Source: Halothiobacillus sp045689735
Lineage (GTDB): Bacteria > Pseudomonadota > Gammaproteobacteria > Halothiobacillales > Halothiobacillaceae
DNA length: 64,000 nt
Reading direction: 5' to 3'
Assembly (NCBI RefSeq): GCF_045689735.1
Contig: NZ_CP142685.1
Location: forward strand, 1,860,001 to 1,924,000
Notes under the pieces: generated by a model
What the model was told of the DNA's origin: nothing
What the model saw: the letters and a program-made list of their open reading frames with translations, nothing else
Database searches by the model: none
Program-made: the position numbers and the translations under genes
Part shown: piece by piece, positions 8,816 through 18,083 of the stretch
How positions within the stretch are numbered: the stretch's first letter is position 1
Layout of the letters: each line of letters opens with the position of its first letter

Positions 8816-9580
8816 ATGAACGCAATGGCCAATCGGTGGGCGGTGCCCAGCAAGAAATTGTCGCGCCTCGTGGCGCGCACGCTGGTGGAATTTTTGATGC
8901 TGCGCCCCGGCGACCGGGTGCTGGTCGGACTATCCGGCGGCAAGGATTCGCTCTCGCTGCTGCACTGCCTGCGCTTTGTGCAGCAACGCGCGCCCTTCGC
9001 ATTTGAACTCGGCGCCGTCACCATCGACCCGATGGTCGGCGGCTTCGACCCGAGCCCGCTGGTGCCTTACCTCGCTGAACTCGGCATTCCGTATTTTCTG
9101 GTGCGCGAGGATATCGTCGGCCTGGCCAATGAACATATGCGCGGCGATTCGTACTGCGCGTTCTGTGCCCGCATGAAACGCGGGCTGATTTACAAAACCC
9201 AACGGGAACACGGTTATGGCGTGCTCGCGCTCGGGCAGCATCTGGATGATCTGGCGGAAAGTTTTTTGATGAGCGCCTTCCACGGCGGCAAACTCAACAC
9301 CATGAAAGCCCATTACCGCAACGATGCCGGTGACTTGCGGATCATCCGCCCCTTCGTGCGGGTGCGCGAACGGATGCTGGTCGATTTTGCCACCCAGCAT
9401 GCTCTGCCGGTCATTACCGATAACTGCCCGGCCTGCTTCGCCAAACCCACCCAGCGCGCGCACTTCAAGGCGCTGCTCGCCGAGGAGGAGCGGCGCAACC
9501 CGCAGTTGTTCCGCTCACTGGCGGCGACGCTCACCCCGCTGATGCGCGAAGGGCTGGACGCGGCGGTGGGTCAGCCATGA
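8816..9580 (+). CDS. ttcA: tRNA 2-thiocytidine(32) synthetase TtcA
   Basis: TtcA thiolates cytidine 32 of some tRNAs, using ATP and a [4Fe-4S] cluster. The product has the PP-loop SGGKDS (residues 40-45), the CAFC motif (Cys114, Cys117) and CPAC (Cys204, Cys207), the ligand and active-site cysteines of the family. At about 254 residues it is shorter than the 311 of E. coli, mostly at the ends. Three ATGs (8807, 8816, 8825) could start it. None has a good ribosome-binding site, and TACAAT at 8803-8808 looks like a -10 box, so a leaderless or very short leader is possible. Confidence 0.93.
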   Translation: MNAMANRWAVPSKKLSRLVARTLVEFLMLRPGDRVLVGLSGGKDSLSLLHCLRFVQQRAPFAFELGAVTIDPMVGGFDPSPLVPYLAELGIPYFLVREDIVGLANEHMRGDSYCAFCARMKRGLIYKTQREHGYGVLALGQHLDDLAESFLMSAFHGGKLNTMKAHYRNDAGDLRIIRPFVRVRERMLVDFATQHALPVITDNCPACFAKPTQRAHFKALLAEEERRNPQLFRSLAATLTPLMREGLDAAVGQP

Positions 9581-10536
9581 CGGTGCGACGCACCGCGCAA
9601 TCGACCGGACGACCGGGGCGCAGCCGGATGCGCCTGTGGGCGCTGCGCGCCGCCCTCGGCCTGTTCGCGGCCTTGCCGCTGCGGCTGGCGCATGGTCTGG
9701 GCGCAGCCCTCGGCTGGCTGGCCTGGGTCAGCCGCAGCCGCCTGCGACGAATCGCCGAGGAAAACATCGCGCGTTGCCTGCCCGAACTCAATGCCGAGGA
9801 GCAGACCCGGCTGGTTCGACAGCATTTGCTGGAAACCGGCAAAACCCTCACCGAACTCGGCCTCATCTGGCGCGGCAGCAAACCCAGGATCGACCGGCTG
9901 GTGCGCGGCATTCATGGCAAGGCGCATCTCGACACCGCCCTGGCGGCGGGCAAGGGCTGCATTCTGCTCGCCCCCCACAGCGGATCCTGGGAATTTGGCG
10001 GGTTATATACCGCCACCCTGACCCCGATGAGCACGATCTACCGCCCGCCGCGCGAGCCCGCATTCGAACGCCTGATGACCCAGGGTCGAACGCGCTTTGG
10101 CGCGCAGCTCGTGCCCGCCGACCGCCGGGGCGTCAAAGCGCTGTTCCTGGCGCTGCAACGAGGCGAGCTGGTCGCCATCCTGCCCGATCAGGAGCCGGGC
10201 GTCGGTGAAGGCGCCTTCGCACCGTTCTTTGGTCAGCCCGCCTATACCGTGACCTTGATCCATCAGCTCCTGCAGAAAACCGGCGCGCGGGCGGTCTTCG
10301 GGCGCACCGAACGGCTGCCGCAGGGGCGGGGCTATGTGCTCAACTATTATCCCGCGCCCGAGGCACTCTACGATGCCGATGTCACAATCTCGCTGACGGC
10401 ATTGAACGCGGCGGTCGAGCAGATTGCGCGAGAAAATCCCGCGCAGTATCAGTGGAGTTACCGGCGTTTTCGGCGCCAACCGCCGCCGCCGGCGGTTAGC
10501 GGTACGGATCCGGCCGATCCGGGGTCGCCGTCTTGA
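9577..10536 (+). CDS. LpxL/HtrB-type lipid A acyltransferase, first paralogue
   Basis: The 319-residue protein has an N-terminal hydrophobic/amphipathic segment (about residues 22-50), then the acyltransferase motif HSGSWE (His-x4-Glu), and later the family stretches PDQEPGVGEGAFAPFFG and QYQWSYRRF. These enzymes add a secondary acyl chain to lipid A precursors at the cytoplasmic face of the inner membrane. Its start overlaps the ttcA stop (ATGA). Its 3' end overlaps that of a second acyltransferase gene on the other strand by 41 bases. Which acyl position it serves cannot be told from sequence. Confidence 0.88.
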   Translation: MTVRRTAQSTGRPGRSRMRLWALRAALGLFAALPLRLAHGLGAALGWLAWVSRSRLRRIAEENIARCLPELNAEEQTRLVRQHLLETGKTLTELGLIWRGSKPRIDRLVRGIHGKAHLDTALAAGKGCILLAPHSGSWEFGGLYTATLTPMSTIYRPPREPAFERLMTQGRTRFGAQLVPADRRGVKALFLALQRGELVAILPDQEPGVGEGAFAPFFGQPAYTVTLIHQLLQKTGARAVFGRTERLPQGRGYVLNYYPAPEALYDADVTISLTALNAAVEQIARENPAQYQWSYRRFRRQPPPPAVSGTDPADPGSPS

Positions 10537-11437
10537 ACAGCTTGAGTGACCACATGTATTGCGGGGGATCGAGCGCAATCAACGCCTCCAGCGCCTGATT
10601 GATCGCCCCGGCAGCCGCCCGATCGTCATTTGGGGGCACAGAGACCGGCGCATGGATCAACAACTGGTAACGCCCAGTTCGCAGATCGAGCTGTCCCAGC
10701 GCGGGGTAAATCATCGCCCGGCTCACCGCGGCAATCTTACCGGCCAGGGGAATCGTCGCTTTTTCTACGCCGAAGAACGGGGCGAACACGGAATGCGCTT
10801 CCCCCAAATCCTCATCGGCGATGTAAAAAAATCCCTGCCCCGCCCGAAGGTGTTTCAGATGCGGTTTCAGCCCCATGTGCCGAGGATAGACCCGCGCGCC
10901 GTGCCGCTCCCGCCCGCGTTCGAACAGCCAGTTCAGCAGCCGGTTTTTGCCGAAGGGCTTGTACATCGCAGAGCCGGTCATCCGCATCGTGAAATAGTGC
11001 CCGACCCACTCCAACCCGGCGCCATGCCCGGTAAGCACCACCCCGCCCTGCGCCACCAACTGATCGAAGAGCAAAGGATCACTGACCGTGGTTTGGCGCT
11101 GCAGATAACCGGGCGAGCGAAACCACAGCCGTCCCAAATCCAGCAAGGCATAGGCCTGAAGGAGAAAATGCCGCCGCAGCCACGCAGCCCGCACCGCGTC
11201 CGGCTGCTGCGGAAAGCACAAGGCGAGATTGGTTGCCACGATCCGACGACGCTTGGAATACAACCGGCGATACAGCGCCGCCACCCCCCAGGCGACACCC
11301 AGCCGCAGCCGATGCGGGGCATAGGCCAACAGCCACAACAGGCCGAACAACAGCCAGACGAACCCGTAGCGCGGACAAAGAAACGCCCAGGAAAAGGGTT
11401 GCGTCGCGCCCTGCGGGGCAGATTCGCCCCGGCTCAT
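10496..11437 (-). CDS. LpxL/HtrB-type lipid A acyltransferase, second paralogue
   Basis: The protein has 313 residues from the ATG at 11437, which overlaps the trkH stop (ATGA). It has an N-terminal membrane segment (FVWLLFGLLWLLAYAP), the motif GHGAGLEW (His-x4-Glu), and the C-terminal PPQYMWSLKLFK of the family. The middle part (ADEDLGEAHSVFAPFFG) aligns with the PDQEPGVGEG part of the convergent paralogue. It is the last gene of a long minus-strand run that starts at def. The two acyltransferases probably attach different secondary acyl chains; that is inference. Confidence 0.87.
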   Translation of the reverse strand: MSRGESAPQGATQPFSWAFLCPRYGFVWLLFGLLWLLAYAPHRLRLGVAWGVAALYRRLYSKRRRIVATNLALCFPQQPDAVRAAWLRRHFLLQAYALLDLGRLWFRSPGYLQRQTTVSDPLLFDQLVAQGGVVLTGHGAGLEWVGHYFTMRMTGSAMYKPFGKNRLLNWLFERGRERHGARVYPRHMGLKPHLKHLRAGQGFFYIADEDLGEAHSVFAPFFGVEKATIPLAGKIAAVSRAMIYPALGQLDLRTGRYQLLIHAPVSVPPNDDRAAAGAINQALEALIALDPPQYMWSLKLFKTATPDRPDPYR

Positions 11438-12885
11438 CGACGCCAGAACATCGGCAGGAACAAGACCAAAACGGTGAAAATTTCCAACCGTCCCAAGAGC
11501 ATCGAGACCGTCCCGACCCACAGCGTCGCCGTCGAGACCGTCGCGAAATTTCCGGCGACCGAACCCAGACCCGGCCCGGCGCTGGTGAGCGTCGCAATGG
11601 TCGCTCCAAACGCCGACACCACATCCAGCCCGGTCGCCATCATCAAAAAGAAGATCACGCTGAACACGAACACATAGGCGGCAAAAAACGCCCACACCGC
11701 GCTGATGACCGCCGGGCTGATCGCCCGGCCCCCGAGTTTGACCACAAATTCCCCATGCGGGTGCACGAGTTTACGCAGTTCATTCAGCCCCTGCCGGGAC
11801 AGCAGCAGCATCCGCACGACCTTGAGTCCGCCGGAAGTCGAACCGGCGCAGCCGCCGATCAAGGCCGTCGCCAGCAACAGCACCGGCAGAAACACTGGCC
11901 AGGGTGTCGCATCCGACAGACCAAATCCCGTTGTCGTCATCAGGGTGATCAACTGAAACAAATTCCAGCGAATGCCCGAGAGCCATGCTTGCTCGGGTTG
12001 GGAAATCAGCACCGTCAGCACGAGGAGGGCGAAAAAAACCAGCAGCAGCAGGGCGAAAAACTTGAGTTCCGAGCTGCGGGCGTAATCCCGCAACGACCAG
12101 TGCCGCAAGGCAAGGTAATGCAAGGCCATCGGGGTCGCGCCGAGCAGCATGAACACCTCGGCCGTCAGCTCCATGCTGAAGTCGTTGAAATAGCTGAAAC
12201 TCGCATCATGGGTCGAAAAGCCGCCGGTCGATACGGTGGCAAAGGCGTGGCCAACCGCATCGAACCAGCTCATCCCCTCGATCTTGAACAACAGGGCGCA
12301 GGCCAGGGTCAGGCCGGCATAAACCAGCCACAGCGCCTTGGCGGTGTCGGCGATCCGGCCAGACACCCGCTCGTCTTTCATCGGCCCGGAAATTTCGGTT
12401 TTGTAGAGCTGCATCCCGCCCACGCCAATCAAGGGCATGAAGGCCACCACCAGCACGATGATCCCCAAGCCCCCCAACCACTGGAGTTGCTGGCGGTAAA
12501 ACAGAATGCCCTTGGGCATCGTATCGAGCCCCACCAGCACGGTGGAACCCGTCGTGGTAAAGCCCGAGACCGATTCAAACACCGCCTGGGAAAAATTAAT
12601 CTTGAGCGCCGGTTCCAGATAAAACGGCACCGCGCCCATCAGGCCGAGCATGACCCAGAACAACACCACGACCAGAATGCCATCGCGCAGTTTCAGCTCA
12701 CGGCGGGAACGCGCCAGGGGCAAAAACAGCGCCAGCCCCAAACCCAAGGCGATCAGGAAGCTGATCTCGAACGGCGCCAGCGTTGCATCGCCCATCAGCA
12801 GGCCGATGATCCACGGCGGGATGAAGGTGAAGGCAAACACGATCAGCAGCAAGCCCATCACCCGCCCAATCGCCAGATATTGCAT
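11434..12885 (-). CDS. trkH: Trk potassium uptake system membrane subunit TrkH
   Basis: The 483-residue polytopic membrane protein has the repeated pore-loop signatures of the SKT family, for example SGFTTTGSTVL, FATVSTGGFSTHD, TTTGFGLSD and TLTSAGPGLG, whose glycines line the K+ filter. TrkH is the K+-conducting subunit and TrkA gates it. trkA lies 8 bases upstream in the same operon, and the acyltransferase gene overlaps the 3' end. Placement behind ntrYX is common in this group of bacteria. No defects are seen. Confidence 0.96.
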   Translation of the reverse strand: MQYLAIGRVMGLLLIVFAFTFIPPWIIGLLMGDATLAPFEISFLIALGLGLALFLPLARSRRELKLRDGILVVVLFWVMLGLMGAVPFYLEPALKINFSQAVFESVSGFTTTGSTVLVGLDTMPKGILFYRQQLQWLGGLGIIVLVVAFMPLIGVGGMQLYKTEISGPMKDERVSGRIADTAKALWLVYAGLTLACALLFKIEGMSWFDAVGHAFATVSTGGFSTHDASFSYFNDFSMELTAEVFMLLGATPMALHYLALRHWSLRDYARSSELKFFALLLLVFFALLVLTVLISQPEQAWLSGIRWNLFQLITLMTTTGFGLSDATPWPVFLPVLLLATALIGGCAGSTSGGLKVVRMLLLSRQGLNELRKLVHPHGEFVVKLGGRAISPAVISAVWAFFAAYVFVFSVIFFLMMATGLDVVSAFGATIATLTSAGPGLGSVAGNFATVSTATLWVGTVSMLLGRLEIFTVLVLFLPMFWRR

Positions 12886-12893
12886 GGGGTTCC

Positions 12894-14270
12894 TCAGAAA
12901 AAGCCGAAACGCACGGCAAACAACTGCTCGATGGTGCCCACCAGCCGCTTGTCGGTGACGAACAGAATCACATGGTCATCGGTATGGATCAGCGTATCGT
13001 GATGGGCAATCAACAGCTCATCGCCCCGCAGCAGCGCGCCGATCGTCGTCCCCGGCGGCAAGGGCAGCTCATCGATCCGCCGTCCGACGACCTGCGAAGT
13101 AGTCTTGTCGCCTCGGGCAATGATCTCCATGGCTTCAGCCGCCCCACGGCGCAGGGAATGCACACTCACCACATCCCCCCGGCGCAGCCGGGTGACCAGG
13201 TGGCCGATCGTGATGTTGTGCGGCGACAGGGCAATGTCGATAGCGCCCATGTGGATCAGATCGACATATTCCCCCCGATTGACGATGCACATCGCCTTGC
13301 GCGCGCCCAGCCGCTTGGCCAGCATCGCCGAGAGGATGTTGTCCTCATCGTCGTTGGTCAGCGCCAGAAAGACATCCATGTCCTCGATGTTTTCTTCGAG
13401 CAGGAGCGCGCTGTCGGTGCCCGAGCCACTCAGTACGATGGTGCGGTCGAGCGCGGTGGCCAGAGCCCGCGCTTTCTCCGGGTTGTTGCTGATGAGTTTG
13501 ACGGCGAACCGATCCTCCAGCGCCGCCGCCAGCCCGCCGCCGATATTGCCGCCGCCAGCGATCATGATGCGCTGATAGGGCCGTTCCAGCCGCCGCACCA
13601 CGCTCATCACCTCGCGCATGTCTTCGGTGCGCGCGAGGAAAAACACCTCATCGCCGACTTCGATCACCACATCGCCATCCGGATGTACCGGCGTATCCCG
13701 ACGGTAAATGGCCGCCACCCGCGCCTCCGTCTGCGGCAACAGGGCGGCCAGATGGCGGATCGGCCGACCGGTCAAGGGGCCATCGACTTCGGCACGCAGC
13801 GCGATCAGCCGCGCCTTGCCGCCCGCGAAATCCCGCACCTGCAAGGCGCCGGGATGCTCCATCAGCCGCACGATATATTCTTTGATCAACCGCTCCGGGT
13901 TAATCAAAAAATCCACCGGAATCGCGTGGTTATCGAACAAGGCCGGATGATCCTGGTATTCCGGGGTGCGCACCCGCGCAATCTTGGTCGGCGTGCGAAA
14001 CAGCGTCCACGCCACCCGGCAGGCCAACATATTGGTTTCGTCCGAACCGGTCACCGCAATCAACACATCGGCATCGGCCGCGCCCGCCGCTTCCTGCACG
14101 GCAGGATTCGCGCCCGCGCCCTGCACGGTGCGAATGTCCAAGCGCTCCTGTAGCCGGATCAGCGTCTGGTTGTCGGTATCGACCACCGTCACCGAATGCC
14201 GCGCCTCGGTCGATAACACATTGGCCAGGGAGGAACCCACCTGCCCGGCTCCAAGCAGAATGATTTTCAT
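12894..14270 (-). CDS. trkA: Trk potassium uptake regulatory subunit TrkA
   Basis: The 458-residue cytoplasmic protein has two RCK units. Each begins with a Rossmann fold (MKIILLGAGQVGSSLA at residue 1 and IMIAGGGNIGGGLA near the middle), and each is followed by a TrkA_C domain. It binds NAD(H)/nucleotides and gates TrkH. It sits between ntrX (15 bases upstream) and trkH (8 bases downstream). All expected domains are present and the length is standard. Confidence 0.97.
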   Translation of the reverse strand: MKIILLGAGQVGSSLANVLSTEARHSVTVVDTDNQTLIRLQERLDIRTVQGAGANPAVQEAAGAADADVLIAVTGSDETNMLACRVAWTLFRTPTKIARVRTPEYQDHPALFDNHAIPVDFLINPERLIKEYIVRLMEHPGALQVRDFAGGKARLIALRAEVDGPLTGRPIRHLAALLPQTEARVAAIYRRDTPVHPDGDVVIEVGDEVFFLARTEDMREVMSVVRRLERPYQRIMIAGGGNIGGGLAAALEDRFAVKLISNNPEKARALATALDRTIVLSGSGTDSALLLEENIEDMDVFLALTNDDEDNILSAMLAKRLGARKAMCIVNRGEYVDLIHMGAIDIALSPHNITIGHLVTRLRRGDVVSVHSLRRGAAEAMEIIARGDKTTSQVVGRRIDELPLPPGTTIGALLRGDELLIAHHDTLIHTDDHVILFVTDKRLVGTIEQLFAVRFGFF

Positions 14271-14285
14271 CGATACCCCCGGAAC

Positions 14286-15671
14286 CTAGCTACGCTCATT
14301 CGCACTGATACCTAAGGATTTCAGTTTGCGGTAAAGATTGGTGCGTTCCATGCCGGTGATACGCGCCAATTCGGTCATCGAGCCCTCGCAGGCTTTCAAC
14401 TGCGCCAGAAGGTAACGGCGCTCGAACTCATCGCGTGCATCGCGCAGGGGCAGATCGAGATTCAGCGAGATCAGGCTGTTGGCCACGCCCTCCGCCGCAT
14501 CGCCACGGGCGGGTAAAAACCCCAGCGCCCGCTGGACTTCCTGCTCGTCGATCACCTCGCCGTTCCCAAGAATCAACATGCGCTGCACGAGGTTTTTCAG
14601 CTCCCGCACATTGCCGGGCCAGGAATGCGCCTTGAGCAGGTTGCGCGCCCCGATGGTCAGTTCCCGCCGGGGAAGCCCTTCAAACCGGTGCGCGGCATCG
14701 AGATAGTGTGACAGCAGGACGGGCACATCCTCGGGATGATGGCGCAGGGGCTCGATCGGCAGGGGCACCACCGAGAGGTGATAGAACAAATCTTCCCGGA
14801 ATCGTCCCGCGCGCACCTCGGCCTCGAGATCCTTACGGGTCGCGGCAATCACGCGGACATCCACCGCAACGGGCTCCGCGCCGCCGACGCGGAAAAAGGA
14901 TTGATTTTCCAGCGCAGAAATCAATTGCATCTGCGTCTGTTCGTCCATATCCGCCGCTTCGGCGATAAACAGCGTGCCGCCATTGGCCTGTTCGAGCAGC
15001 CCATAACGAATCTTGCCATCCACCTCTGAGCCGAATAACTCGACGGCGGCGTTTTGCCGCCCGCCCATGGCCACGCTGCCGGTATCGATGAACGGGAAAT
15101 GCCGCCGGGGCGAATGATGGTGAATAAACCGCGCCAGCGCCTGCTTGCCCGTGCCCGGTTCACCGAAGATCAGCACCCAGGCGTCGTGTCCGGCGACTTT
15201 CTTGGCCTGCGCCCGCAAGGTCGTCATGTATTCGCTTTCGCCAATCAGTTCGAACGGATCGGGCGCCGAGCGTTTGAGATGCTCGTTTTCCCGCAGCAGC
15301 CGGTTATTTTCCAGCCCGTGTTCGATCACCAGCAGGAGTTTGTCGAGAGAAATCGGCTTTTCGATGAAGTCGAAGGCGCCCAGCCGCGTCGCCTCGACGG
15401 CGGTCTCCACCGTGCCATGACCGGACATCATCACCACCGGCCAGACCAGTTGCCCCGCTTCGTGCCATTCCCGCAGCAGGGAGATGCCATCCTGCCCAGG
15501 CATCCAGATGTCCAGCAGAATCAGATCCGGGCGGCGCGAGGCAATCGAATTGCGCGCCTCGGCGGCATCGGCCGCGCTCGATACGGTGTAGCCCTCATCG
15601 GTCAACACCTCCGCCAGCAGGGAGCGAATCTCGCTTTCGTCGTCAACGACCAGAATATGTCCAATGCTCAT
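14286..15671 (-). CDS. ntrX: NtrX-like response regulator lacking GAFTGA
   Basis: The 461-residue regulator has a receiver domain (Asp10, Asp11, phospho-acceptor Asp54, Lys105), an AAA+ domain and a Fis-type HTH (ERTNLYRKLKSLGI). Walker A is altered but usable (GEPGTGKQ, residues 170-177). The loop that should carry GAFTGA is shortened after ELFG (211-214) and has no such motif. Walker B reads TLFIAE, with Ala237 where Asp is usual; Glu238 is kept. It therefore probably does not activate sigma-54 promoters and may act as a classical DNA-binding regulator. ntrY is immediately upstream and trkA follows. Confidence 0.93.
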   Translation of the reverse strand: MSIGHILVVDDESEIRSLLAEVLTDEGYTVSSAADAAEARNSIASRRPDLILLDIWMPGQDGISLLREWHEAGQLVWPVVMMSGHGTVETAVEATRLGAFDFIEKPISLDKLLLVIEHGLENNRLLRENEHLKRSAPDPFELIGESEYMTTLRAQAKKVAGHDAWVLIFGEPGTGKQALARFIHHHSPRRHFPFIDTGSVAMGGRQNAAVELFGSEVDGKIRYGLLEQANGGTLFIAEAADMDEQTQMQLISALENQSFFRVGGAEPVAVDVRVIAATRKDLEAEVRAGRFREDLFYHLSVVPLPIEPLRHHPEDVPVLLSHYLDAAHRFEGLPRRELTIGARNLLKAHSWPGNVRELKNLVQRMLILGNGEVIDEQEVQRALGFLPARGDAAEGVANSLISLNLDLPLRDARDEFERRYLLAQLKACEGSMTELARITGMERTNLYRKLKSLGISANERS

Positions 15672-15710
15672 AGGGCAGCTCTTTGTGGGCCTGTCTTGGT
15701 GGAATCCAAG

Positions 15711-18083
15711 TCAGCCAATCCGTTGATGATCCAAATCCGAAGAGGTACTGGTTTCCGGCAACGCGGCAGGATTATGCCCGATCTCGTCGGCCGGCGGTTC
15801 AACCGCGCTCGGGGCGGGTTCGGCGCGGGGCAGGCGGATCGTGACCCGCGCGCCCGTCAACCAGCACACGGCACCCGCTGCCGCCAGCTCGTCGGGCGCA
15901 GTCTCACTTAAGGCGGCAGGCTGCCGATTGGTTGCCGTCACCAGCCCGCCGTGCTCCTCCACGATTTTTTTCACGATTGCCAAGCCCAGCCCGGTGCCTT
16001 TCGGCCGGGTGGTGGCATAGGGTTCGAACAGACGATCCAGCATGCTCTCCGGGAAGCCCGGCCCATTGTCGAACACCGCCAGCTCGGCAAGACAGAGCGA
16101 TCCTTCCTGAATCAGCCGGGTCGTGAGTTGCACCCGCGGCTTGACGCCTTCGACCGGCGGCTGCTCCATCAACGCCTGCTGCGCATTGCGGATGAGGTTG
16201 TGCAGCACCTGTCGGATCCGCCCGGCATCTGCCCGCACCGGCAGCGCGGGTTCGCTGCGCACCAGCCGCACCGAGACCTCGCTCCCACGGTACAGCTCCA
16301 CCACTTCGGCCACCAGTTCGGAGAGATCGAGCAACACCGGCGTACTTTGTGGCGTGCGGGCATATTCGGCAAATTCATTGACCATGAATTTCATGGCCTC
16401 GACCTGATTGATGATGACCTGCGTCGCGCGATCCAGCATCTGCGCAGGCTCCTCATCCAACGAACCGAGCAATCGCCGCCGCAGCCGCTCGGCCGATAAC
16501 TGAATGGGCGTCAGGGGATTTTTGATCTCATGCGCCAACCGGCGCGCCACCTCGGACCAGGCGGCATCCCGCTGCGCCTGGATCAGCGTCGTGACATCCT
16601 CGAACACCAGGACGAAGCCGTCGCTGAGATCACCCTGCTCGGCGGGCAACGCCGCCGCACGGCTCAGCAAGACCCGCCGCCCGCCATCGCCCATGATCTT
16701 CAGCTGAGCCTCGACCGTCGCACCCGGGGTCAACTGGCCTGGTTCCAGCAATGGCGCAAACGCCGCGCACACCGGTTCCAGATGGGGATGCTGCTGACAC
16801 AGCTCGGTCAGCGTGAGCCGCTCGATGGCCTGCGGCGACACGCTCAACAACGCCGCCACCACGGAATTGCTGCGGCTGATGCGCCCATCCGGCGTCAGCG
16901 TCAGCACCGCCGACGACAAGTGCTGGATGACCGTTTCCAGATAATCGCGTTCCTGATCCGCCAGCTCCTGCAACTGCTGCATCACCTGATGCGCCCGGCG
17001 CACCCGCGCGGTCATGGTGTTGAACGATTGCACCAGTTGCCCCAGATCATCGCGCCGATCAACCGGCAGCCGGTGGGTGTAATTGCCCTCCGCCACCGCC
17101 TTGGTACCCGCCGCCAATTCCCGAATCGGTGCCAGCAGGTTGCGGGCGGCGATAAACGCCAGCCATACCGCCGTCAACAGCGACAGCAATAACGCAAGGG
17201 TCAGAGCCAGGGTGAAGGTGCGTTTCAAGGATTTATGCAGAAAAATCAACGACCGGTATTCATTGAACGCGGCCTGAACACTGCCCGACAGTTGATTGGC
17301 GCGCGGTGAAATCGAATACAGCGCCTGCAACACCTGTCCGCCGCCATCACCCGTGAGCCCCGCCGTGAGCGGCACCACCACCAGGATCCGCATCGCGCCA
17401 TCGGCGCCCGGATCAAGCCCAATGTAATCCTTACCGGCTCGGGCATGCGACAGCGCGGTTTCATCGGGGCGCGCCGGTACGATCTGCTGGAGATCATCGG
17501 ACGCCGAGGCGATGATCAGATTGCGCGCACCGAAGATCGTCATTTCATGCGCGCCGGTCGAACGCCGTACCGAGTTCAAATCCAGCGCAATCAAATCTCC
17601 GGAAACGCCCTTGAGTTGATCGGCCGCCCGCAGGGTGTCCGACATGGCCGTGCGCATTTGCCCATCAAACGCCATTTGCGAGAGCGAGAGCGCATCCGAC
17701 ATTGCCTGTTCGACCTGCACATCAAACCAGGAATCGATACCGCGTTGGATAAACGACACCGAGAAATAAAACACGATCAGCACCGGAATGCTGGTGAGCC
17801 CGACAAAAGTCAGCACCAGCCGCGCGGTCAGGCGCGCCCCCGGCGTGCCGCGCCGGTAATGCGTCACCAGGCGGATGATGTGCCCGAACACCACGCCCGA
17901 CAAAAACAGCAACCCCACCGCGCTCGCGCCCAGCAGAGCCAAATAGAGTTTTTCCGGCTGGTTGGCGCGCTGCAACGACTCGGAGACGAGGTACATCAGC
18001 ACCAGCAGCAGCACGACGACCATCACGCTGACCGGCGGCACCAGTCGGCGAATCAAAAAACCATAGAGCCGCTGCCACTTCAT
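15711..18083 (-). CDS. ntrY: NtrY-like sensor histidine kinase
   Basis: The protein has 790 residues from the ATG at 18083, which overlaps the upstream stop (ATGA). The N-terminus holds three or four membrane segments (to about residue 115), then a periplasmic stretch, a further segment (about 288-312) and a HAMP domain (about 313-370). A PAS-like domain follows (about 380-500), then the H-box EVARRLAHEIKNPLTP with His518, and N, G1 and G2 boxes (NLIRNAQQA, DNGPGFP, GTGLGLAIV). It should phosphorylate the neighbouring NtrX. In other proteobacteria NtrYX controls nitrogen metabolism, respiration or envelope functions; the signal here is unknown. Confidence 0.95.
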   Translation of the reverse strand: MKWQRLYGFLIRRLVPPVSVMVVVLLLVLMYLVSESLQRANQPEKLYLALLGASAVGLLFLSGVVFGHIIRLVTHYRRGTPGARLTARLVLTFVGLTSIPVLIVFYFSVSFIQRGIDSWFDVQVEQAMSDALSLSQMAFDGQMRTAMSDTLRAADQLKGVSGDLIALDLNSVRRSTGAHEMTIFGARNLIIASASDDLQQIVPARPDETALSHARAGKDYIGLDPGADGAMRILVVVPLTAGLTGDGGGQVLQALYSISPRANQLSGSVQAAFNEYRSLIFLHKSLKRTFTLALTLALLLSLLTAVWLAFIAARNLLAPIRELAAGTKAVAEGNYTHRLPVDRRDDLGQLVQSFNTMTARVRRAHQVMQQLQELADQERDYLETVIQHLSSAVLTLTPDGRISRSNSVVAALLSVSPQAIERLTLTELCQQHPHLEPVCAAFAPLLEPGQLTPGATVEAQLKIMGDGGRRVLLSRAAALPAEQGDLSDGFVLVFEDVTTLIQAQRDAAWSEVARRLAHEIKNPLTPIQLSAERLRRRLLGSLDEEPAQMLDRATQVIINQVEAMKFMVNEFAEYARTPQSTPVLLDLSELVAEVVELYRGSEVSVRLVRSEPALPVRADAGRIRQVLHNLIRNAQQALMEQPPVEGVKPRVQLTTRLIQEGSLCLAELAVFDNGPGFPESMLDRLFEPYATTRPKGTGLGLAIVKKIVEEHGGLVTATNRQPAALSETAPDELAAAGAVCWLTGARVTIRLPRAEPAPSAVEPPADEIGHNPAALPETSTSSDLDHQRIG

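Noticed and set aside
11233..13002. Open frame of about 589 codons antisense to trkH, rich in Gln, His and Arg
   Set aside because: An antisense shadow of membrane codons; its composition (Gln/His/Arg runs) is that expected from the complement of Leu/Val/Ala codons.
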